DNA of 64,000 bases. It comes from Branchiostoma floridae (Eukaryota > Chordata > Leptocardii > Amphioxiformes > Branchiostomatidae). Shown piece after piece: positions 57,058 to 64,000 of the stretch. The stretch lies in contig NC_049979.1 of the NCBI RefSeq assembly GCF_000003815.2, forward strand, positions 24,846,255-24,910,254, given 5' to 3'. The notes below the pieces were generated by a model. That model had not been told where the DNA came from and did no database searches. It was given only the letters and a program-made list of their open reading frames with translations. The position numbers and the translations under genes are program-made. Each line of letters starts with the position of its first letter. The stretch's first letter is position 1.

Positions 57058-57873
57058 TACCCCCCTCACATTATATACGATCTTCGGACGTTCTTCGCGA
57101 TCGCAGGAAGGTCGGCTGATTTTAAGATCTTAAGATGGTCTTGCGTATTTTTCGCCTCAAAACTGTCCCACTCACATATACGCGAGGCTCGTGAGATCGA
57201 CGGTGAATAAATCTATGATAATAAACCTCCCATGACCTCTTGCACGCGGACAAGGTAACACAAAACGTTCCTAAAAAAAGGCAAGAGATCAATAAATGTT
57301 GCTTATTTTGTTGTCGTAATCTTTTTAACCAATGAATGGAATGCGCGAGCATAATAGAAATGACGCAAGAAAAGAAAGTGTGTCACAAAGCCAGCCTACA
57401 TACTGCCACAGCGGCCACAATGTTAGAATTACCCTCACATTCCCAGAAATTCAATATTTGTAAACAAACGGAAGTCGGGCGAACGTCGCCCGAACGTTGC
57501 CCAACTGACGGGCGTTCGCCATCCGATTTGCGCTCGATGATTAATAACTATGTCTTTGCTCGTCTATCGGTCTTCAATCGTTGGATTGACGCAAGACTAT
57601 TGACCGATACCCTTGCAAGGTACGCACGATTTGTACGCACAATCTGCGACTCGGTAACGAGCTGTGCGATTTTGGAGATTTCCTTCGACTAGTCGCATAT
57701 GTTAAGAACATGTTTCGCTGCACCGCGACCGTCGTAAGACACCTGAAAACTGCCGGCGATCCCTAAAAATCGCAAGATGATCGTGAGAACACCGGACGTC
57801 TTACTCACGAAAATGTCAATCAGAGTTCGTAAACTAGTCTTCCGATCGAATCGCGCCTATTGTGAGGGGGGTA
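57058..57873. mobile_element. PIF/Harbinger-like non-autonomous element, 816 bp
   Basis: Ends tacccccctcaca and tgtgaggggggta form a 13-bp terminal inverted repeat. TTA flanks it on both sides (57055-57057 and 57874-57876). The left arm shows the empty site with one copy (TAA at 35910-35912 in the other orientation). A 3-bp TTA/TAA duplication is typical of PIF/Harbinger. The 118-codon ORF inside (57336-57692) resembles nothing I recognise. Confidence 0.85.
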
Positions 57874-58184
57874 TTACGACACGGCATTTGCTTCGTCGAG
57901 TGTCTTCATCCGGGGTATCTTCTTTCTGGAGAAACGGGGCAATCCAATTTCGTTGAAGGCGCCAGGAACTAATATTATCTGGCTTGTATACTCAGCCGAA
58001 ACTGCCTGATACGATTTGCACAAATAACATTCTGCTGATAGTATCTTCAACTGGCGCATGGAATGGGCTTGGAGTCATTGATATTGCACCACGACTGTCT
58101 GCATTAAATTCTTACAAGACGACATGGGCTAATGAACTAGCACCTTATCGTGGATTTCTAGCCAAAACGCTGAAGGGTTGGACA

Positions 58185-58617
58185 TAGGGCTGGGTACCGG
58201 TACAGAAAATTCAGGTCCAGGTCCGGTTCAGGTCCAACGGGTCAGGTCCAGGTCCGGACCTGAACCTGGACCTGATGCAGTATCACTCATACCAATGGTC
58301 AATTTCACTACAAAGAGATCTGTATGGTGGAGTATTAGACTTACACTGGCGTTTTAAGGTCCTTCAACGCTAAATGCACATGTACGATTGGCTGTTAAAA
58401 TTGGTAGAAATTACTATAAACTCTACTCTACTTCACTCTTGTTATTTTCTTCCACCTGCAAGCGCCAAAACGTGTGAATGCGTGATAAAATAATCTGTTA
58501 TTTTTTTAATCGGTCCAACATCCGGTCCACCAAATTTTTTCAGATCCGGTTTTTCTGGACCGGTCCAATAAGAAAAACCGGTTTTGTACCGGTACGCTGT
58601 ACCGATACCCAGCCCTA
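58185..58617 (+). mobile_element. hAT MITE, 433 bp, 8-bp target duplication
   Basis: Terminal inverted repeats tagggctgggtacc / ggtacc-type...taccagccctagroup: the left end reads tagggctgggtaccgg and the right end gatacccagccctag. GTTGGACA occurs on both sides (58177-58184 and 58618-58625). The left arm carries the unoccupied site once (TGTCCAAC at 35602-35609). An 8-bp duplication is the hallmark of hAT. The interior is made of caggtcc/ggacctg repeats, with no transposase. Confidence 0.88.
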
Positions 58618-58990
58618 GTTGGACAGGTTAACTTCATTTGAACCTTTTCTCGTGATTTGTGGAGTTTGCTCCGGATCATCATCACATGCTCATCAGACAT
58701 CACTGCAGATAGTACTTCTGACGACAGGAAGAAACACGATCAACATGCTTCAGAATAAAATGGAGATGCACAAAACTACTCATTCGTCCCTTATGACCGT
58801 CCAAGATTAAGTCGTCTTTGATCCATCTATGAATCAATCCATGCATTGATGACATTGTCGGAGGGAGAGATTTCAACACAAGGAATTCCTCCTTTCATCC
58901 AAACCCTTGACCAAGAGAGCTTAATACTGCCTATATAATACTTTCACGGTATTATATACCGGTGTGCAATGGTGCAATATATATTATGCT

Positions 58991-59400
58991 GTGGGATTCC
59001 GTGGCGCAATCGGCAGCGTGTTGGGCCCAAGAGGTCCCCAGTTCGAATTCTGCCGTGTCGCCGATCTTGTGCCCGTAGGAAAGGCACTTTCTACCCTTCA
59101 CTAGGTTGAGAATGAGTACCTAGCTTCGGCTAGGCCCGTCCCTCGGATAGGACGTTAAATGCAAGCCCCGTGTTTAGGGAGAGCCACACCACAGGCACGT
59201 TAAAGAACCCACCACACCTTTCGAAAAAGAGAAAGGGCATGCCCCGGTGTGCAATGGTGCAAATCCTTCTGTCGTTGATAATTCACTTCAAATCACCCAG
59301 ATGGAAGCCTGGCGAACCTCCGTCTCGCATCAGCCATACGTGGATTTACACCATTCACTCGGACGGGAGACCTGGCATTCCCGTCTTGTAATCAGCTAAC
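58991..59400 (+). mobile_element. tRNA-derived SINE (right-arm copy)
   Basis: Head has a box A-like tggcgcaatcggcagcgtg and a box B-like gttcgaattc; the body reads gaaaggcactttctaccc, cctcggataggacgttaaatg, gagagccacacc and gcacgttaaagaaccc. The head would be transcribed by RNA polymerase III. It is not a functional tRNA gene because the body runs on without a cloverleaf end. The downstream limit is approximate. Confidence 0.7.
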
Positions 59401-59726
59401 GAAAGGGTATGTCACCCCGTAAGGCCACAAGAATAGTACGATTTACTGCGATGGAGGTTTTATGTGCGGTATAAGCGCAGTACGTCATAAGTCGGAGAAG
59501 AATCGGAAGCAATGGTTTAAATATATGAAGCCGTGGTCACAATAATCGTAGTGCATCGTACGATGAGGTCATAAGAGCGTACCTGCGTCAATCGCAGGTA
59601 AATCATAGTAAATCGGGGAGCCTCCTATGACAGAAATAGAGCTGAAGTGTATTTTGAACATGTTCAAAGTTTCTCATCTCTCGCCGGTCTCGGTTCAGTT
59701 TACCATAACCATAACCATGGGGACAA

Positions 59727-59826
59727 NNNNNNNNNNNNNNNNNNNNNNNNNNNNNNNNNNNNNNNNNNNNNNNNNNNNNNNNNNNNNNNNNNNNNNNNNN
59801 NNNNNNNNNNNNNNNNNNNNNNNNNN
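59727..59826. other. assembly gap, 100 N, right border of the inverted copy
   Basis: The homology ends directly before it; the sequence after it (59827 onward) does not match the region upstream of 34119. Confidence 0.99.
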
Positions 59827-60169
59827 TAGTATTCCTAATTCAATACTTCCATCTTGTCATCGTATTATACCCATTTCCCATTAACTAAAAACGTCATCAA
59901 AACAAATTCCCTGGGGAATGTTAAGATAATACTACTACACATGCGTGGAAAAATTCCACACATGCCTGGGGAAAATTCGACACATGCCTATGAAATTCTG
60001 GGAATTCTTGTCAAATGGGCGCACACTATAATTAGGCTCGCCCCTGAGGCGTCGCCAAAAAAACTAACTTCGTATGAGTGACGGCGGGGCTTAGTCTTAA
60101 CGTTACAACTTTCATTTCACATATCTGCTTGGAGACTACTTTTCACACATTTCATTTTGGGTTTGTAGC

Positions 60170-60303
60170 ATGACTTATGAGAGAATTCCGAGCATCATAA
60201 GAAAACTTTACAATCTTCCGCGTTCGTCCCAACATCTTCTTGAAGATTGAGTGAACGTCATTTGTGCCACGCGTCCCGCACATGCGCACTGAGGTCAACC
60301 ATC
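60170..60303 (+). promoter_or_regulatory. candidate promoter/5' UTR upstream of the SCFD1-like exon
   Basis: This stretch is less AT-rich than its surroundings and has CpGs (cacgcgtcccgc) and an NRF1-like gcacatgcgcac just before the ATG. No TATA box is evident. Inference only. Confidence 0.25.
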
Positions 60304-60334
60304 ATGGCTGCTTCCATACGAGAAAAACAGACAG
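60304..60334 (+). CDS. SCFD1: probable first coding exon of SCFD1/Sly1
   Basis: ATG in good context (ccatcATGG) encodes MAASIREKQT followed by a phase-1 donor, G|gtgggt. The N-terminus of vertebrate SCFD1 (Sec1/Munc18 family, ER-Golgi SNARE regulator) contains AASIRERQTV, and the split codon starting with G allows the Val. The upstream sequence is GC-richer and contains gcacatgcgcac, like half of an NRF1 site, fitting a housekeeping promoter. Exon 2 (expected to read roughly ALKRMLNFN) was not found before the window end, so the intron is at least 3.6 kb. The call rests on ten residues recalled from family knowledge. Confidence 0.55.
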
Positions 60335-60984
60335 GTGGGTCTAAAAATACAAGAAACTTGGTCCCTAGTTTAGTTTCTTGAATGATTAAGGGCTGTGTGA
60401 TAATAGTGATATGTTTGCGCATATCTATGTTCTATTTTGGGCAATTTTGAGCCTTTTGAACAACAAGAAAACACCCGTGTTTGTGGCTTGATGAACATGT
60501 AAAACTCCGGAGGTTAACGGCAGGCTCTTAACGGGGGGCCGCCCTAAGACGGTACGGATTTTTTGCTGATCTTATTATCCATAAGTACACCGTGTTTTTT
60601 GCCACTGACTATGCTGATTACAAAGGTAAATAAACCAAGTCCATGCACACAGCTTTAATTTGCATTCCGAGTATACTTTAACATATTTACTTCATAATTT
60701 TTTTAAGAGCAGAATTCTAACAGTAATGTTGACAGTGCTGAATCACTGCGGTCACCGGCCTCTGCGTATTGGCGGCTCGTGTCGCTAACTATACGAACTC
60801 ATCCAAGCAGTCACACAACTGCCATGATACACATAAATAAATCTCCATAAAACACTATGAATATGGGTCTTCAAATGTTTGTTGAGTAGAAAAGCAACCA
60901 AAAGGAAGCGACATAAACATTGCCGCCATTGTACTCCCAAGAGTGTGTGGCTGTGAAGGTGGCAGACTAGAGAACGCTCCAAAG

Positions 60985-61590
60985 ATTTATTTGACTGTAA
61001 CAAATGATTCGTGCTGTCTATGAAAATAAGACTTGACAGAGAGATGTAGATGATATTTTCATATAATCAGACAGAGTTTTGTTGATGTTGGCGGTGTCGT
61101 TTTTTCGTAATGGTTTTTTTTAGTCGGGCATTCACAATCAGTGCATTCAGCCCATTGCCCGTAAAACATCAGCTGGATTGTTCTAGGTACAGCCTCCTCC
61201 ATGTGAGACAAGAAGTACATACAGTCACGATTTTACTGTCAAAAGAAAGCTAAAATATCATACTATTAATTTTTTTCTGTGTACTTAGATTTACCACTTA
61301 CTTCTGAAGAGAGCAAAAAGCGTACCGAGTTAGGCACACTGTCCAGCGTAGCACAAAATTGGAAGGTTACATACACGAAATTGTCTCTCAGTGTTTGCCG
61401 CTTGTAACACGCAGCGTGAAAGGTTCATGAACCACATGAATGCATTTCTTATTCAAGTATGTTGTTCAAATCTATGAGTAAAAAATTCAGTCATCAAAAT
61501 TTGACCACTCTCAGGCAACTAGCGATGGAGCGCCATGAGTTTGAGCGCAAGAAAAAGCGTACCGTGTTGGGGCACCTCCCGTTATATTAT
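60985..61590 (-). repeat. dispersed repeat copy 2 with frameshifted coding remnant
   Basis: Second copy of 25130-25700. The minus strand reads QWAECTDCECPTKK, then one extra base in an A-run breaks the frame; restarting gives ITKKRHRQHQQNSV. Sits in the putative first intron of SCFD1. Confidence 0.6.
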
Positions 61591-62354
61591 AAACCAAAAC
61601 AAGAAATGCTTTTAAAAAAAGCTGGCAACGCAGCCTGAAATGATGATGATGAGAATAAAATTGTGGGAGAGGGTAGTTTGTGAATGACTGGATAATGCAG
61701 TGTTGTATGCTTAAATAGTTTCTTAAGAGTTTCTGGTAAAATATACTTATCTTCAGTAACGTTGTGATATCGTATACAGTGTAAATGAGTGGAAAAAATG
61801 TAGCTTTATTCTGAAATCAGTACGGTAGTTTGAGACAGTTTTTATAGAGCACACTACTTAATGTTCAATATAAACGAAATTTCTAAGTCAGCTTAGTTCT
61901 ACATGTAAGTTATCTGATTGTACGGGACAATCTTGATACAGTAGATGTCCTGAAACAAAAAAAAATTCAATCAGCAGAAATAACATAACAACTTAACCTG
62001 GATGTCTAAACCAAGCATAAGTATGTGGTTAATCTAATGTGGGGTAGGAGCCGTATGGCATGGCCTTGATTCCATGCGATATACTGGCACTAAATAAGCT
62101 GGATATACACAGTGAGATGCTGGTAATAATTCAAAGGTGAAGGCCCATACTATAAACAATTTGCTTCCAGACAATAGTTGTCCAGAATTTTTTTTTGTTT
62201 TGTCTTCGCTTTCAACTTCCACATATTACCCACTATGAATATTGCTGTGTATGCACAATCTCATCCATGAATTGGCTTAGCATTTTGTAAACAGCTACAG
62301 GCAACCATTTGTAATGCAAAATGTCATGCCATGGAGTACCCCATCCCCCACTAA
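61591..62354. other. no feature recognised
   Basis: AT-rich, presumably intronic to the SCFD1-like gene. Confidence 0.4.
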
Positions 62355-63087
62355 AACCCCATTCACACTCAGAAAAACGATTCGGATAAAACATTTATCC
62401 GAATAAAAAAAATTCTATCCGATCCAAAATTGCATTCACACTCGTCTTCGGCAATCCGATTTGTGCGCCCTCAGTCTTATCCGAATGAAACATTATGTTG
62501 AGGTCAAAGGGTAGCGTCATTTCTTACAGCTCAAAATGGCGGGAATCCACCAACTTTTGATGCTGTTGTTCCTCTGGAGAATGTTCTGTAGTCGTAGAAG
62601 GGAACGCAATCGACGACCTTTGATCTCGAGAAGGTTTCACCGACAAAATCTTCTGCATATTGGGATAGCTGTAGTACAGCTCAGATGTACGCCACCAGAG
62701 CGACAGACAGAACGATCTGGGAGCGGGAGCCATGATTGGTGGAACAACATTAATATTGTGCTTTGAACATTTTCAGACTCGGACTGGCAGAAAAACTTCT
62801 AATTGAGCAAACTCACCTTTGATAAGTTGCATCCTATCCACTTAAAGTGAATCCTATCCACTTGCGCGTTCACACTGCCGAATCGTACGAATCGAGACTC
62901 CCCGCGGCGCAGTTTTATCCACTTCCCGAAGTTCTATCTACCTCCCCGAGGTGGATCGCGAGGGATTCGAATCGATGAAATCCAAGTGATTTGGGAGCGT
63001 TCATACTGCTAAGTTTTATTCGGATCGGGTAGTTTTATTCGGATAACATGTTCTATTCGAATAGTTTTTCTGAGTGTGAATGGGGTA
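62355..63087 (+). mobile_element. PIF/Harbinger element, internally deleted, with transposase remnant
   Basis: Terminal inverted repeats match perfectly for 23 bp (62356-62378, accccattcacactcag...; complement at 63064-63086), and TAA lies outside both ends (62352-62354 and 63088-63090). An ORF at 62536-62766 starts MAGIHQLLMLLFLWRMF and ends SHDWWNNINIVL, TGA; past the stop the same frame reads TFSDSDWQKNF then TAA. The WW..-TFSDSDW-NF pattern recalls the N-terminal region of HARBI1-type transposases. The DDE catalytic region is absent, so it cannot move itself. Confidence 0.75.
62536..62766 (+). pseudogene. HARBI1-like transposase N-terminal fragment
   Basis: A 76-codon ORF within the Harbinger element at 62355-63087: a Leu/Arg-rich start, then RRRERNRRPLISRRFHRQ, ending DWWNNINIVL. 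The family similarity continues in frame beyond the TGA and is cut by another stop, so it is a fragment of a longer ancestral coding region. The call relies on remembered family sequence patterns. Confidence 0.5.
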
Positions 63088-64000
63088 TAAATATTTCTTA
63101 AAATAAGATTTATTACTTGCCATGCATCATCTTCTTAGCAATATAGGAAACTTTGCTGTACTATATAATGCACCAACTTCATAAACTCCGGTGTGACACC
63201 TGCATGTTTGTCAAGTGCTATTATAACACATCAAATTTTATTCATGGGTATATTCATTCATTCGTTTGGTTGACAGGTATATCTCCGAAGCAAGGCTATA
63301 TAGAGCTGTTATGTCAAGTTGAGCATTTATAACGAGTGTCCGAACTAAAAGTAACATGTAAAGAAGCACATAATTGGGGACAGTGCTCAATCCTAGCAGA
63401 GAGCGAGAAGAAAGGCAACAAAGCACCAGCATAAAAACTATGTACATAGCAGCGGTTCCATAGCAGCTTGTAGTTAATAGATACAAATTTAACAACGGTT
63501 CTGGTGCTGTTCCACAACTTGCACAAAATATCTCTAAATAATTAGATCACTCACGATGCATTTATTAAATATAAGTCTGAACGGACCGCTCTTCGCCCCC
63601 CTCCCCCTCCTAAACGTAACAAAGACTGAGAAATCTTTCTTCCTTCTACTTTGCTACAAGATAACTAATAGCCACATCATTGTCCTGGGTATTTCATCGT
63701 CGAAATAAACATCCCAACTTTTCGGATGCCGTTTAGATTGTATTGAAATCAAATGGATTTGATCCCACGTACCACCGTGTTCTTCTTGGTTATCTCCTGC
63801 CTGGAATGGGGGAAAAAGCGCCCTCAAGCGATCCATTGCAGCATCTCTGCAGCATGTCCATCCGGACGTTTCCCTAGCAGTGTCTCAACATCACAGTCAT
63901 TTCAATAGCACCGCGCCTTCGGCTGCGTTGCAAAAAATCATTCTACTTCTCTGCATGTAAAATTTGTAACGTATGCGCCATCTCCAAAATATGAGATTGG
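63088..64000. other. no gene established
   Basis: A minus-strand ORF at 63836 down to 63654 has a good ATG context and a gtacgt after 56 nt but no recognised homology; not called. Confidence 0.4.

Larger units (their letters stand above)
52660..59726 (-). repeat. right arm of large inverted duplication, bounded by 100-N gaps
   Basis: Reverse complement of 34119-40138 with scattered substitutions and small indels. It begins and ends exactly at 100-N gaps (52560-52659 and 59727-59826). Right-only segments: a PIF/Harbinger-like element (57058-57873), a hAT MITE (58185-58617) and about 54873-55704, which includes a 486-N gap. An independent inverted duplication ending at two arbitrary-size gaps is unlikely; an allelic contig scaffolded in reverse fits better. 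Confidence 0.9.

Noticed and set aside
57336-57692. 118-codon ORF
   Set aside because: Lies wholly inside the 816 bp Harbinger-like insertion and shows no transposase motif; probably chance.
63654-63836. Minus-strand first exon with gtacgt donor
   Set aside because: Good ATG context, but no recognisable protein, no partner exon, and stops close upstream; not enough support.

Overview
The window looks like nuclear DNA from an invertebrate chordate, most likely a lancelet (Branchiostoma). The evidence is spliced genes with GT..AG introns, a calmodulin-type gene with vertebrate-like intron positions, a thrombospondin-1/EGF membrane protein, AT-rich introns packed with DNA transposons, MITEs, LINE fragments and tRNA-derived SINEs, and draft-assembly gaps. 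The species is an inference from content; no search was run. There are no prokaryotic genes, operons, CRISPR arrays or true tRNA genes.

Three host genes can be supported. (1) A four-EF-hand calmodulin-like gene on the + strand, with coding exons at 22290-22433, 39733-39933, 41766-41822 and 42253-42293; its first exon was not found and its 17.3 kb intron is filled with repeats. (2) A complete six-exon gene at 45033-51103 (+), 375 codons: signal peptide, TSP1 repeat, EGF-like module, two copies of an unnamed ~100-residue module, one transmembrane helix and a short basic tail. (3) A probable first coding exon of the SNARE regulator SCFD1/Sly1 at 60304-60334 (+), whose remaining exons would lie beyond the window.

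Layout. 1-8.8 kb: no gene, two assembly gaps, a microsatellite, a TA-flanked MITE, a tandem repeat split by a LINE tail. 8.8-12.2 kb: a 3.44 kb palindromic repeat with tandem arrays in both arms. 12.2-22.2 kb: LINE fragments and a repeat family carrying ATGCAAAT hairpins. 22.3-42.3 kb: calmodulin-like gene, its introns holding hAT, TTAA-flanked and SINE insertions. 42.3-51.1 kb: microsatellites, then the TSP1/EGF gene. 52.66-59.73 kb: an inverted second copy of 34.1-40.1 kb, including an antisense copy of one calmodulin-like exon. 59.8-64 kb: SCFD1 first exon and a PIF/Harbinger remnant.

The strongest structural result is the 6-7 kb inverted duplication. The right copy is bounded exactly by two 100-N gaps and differs from the left by clean transposon presence/absence with intact empty sites. 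That pattern fits an alternative haplotype placed backwards during scaffolding better than a real duplication. No new multi-gene system was found; the best biological leads are the TSP1/EGF protein with its unnamed repeated module, and the palindromic and hairpin-rich repeat families.
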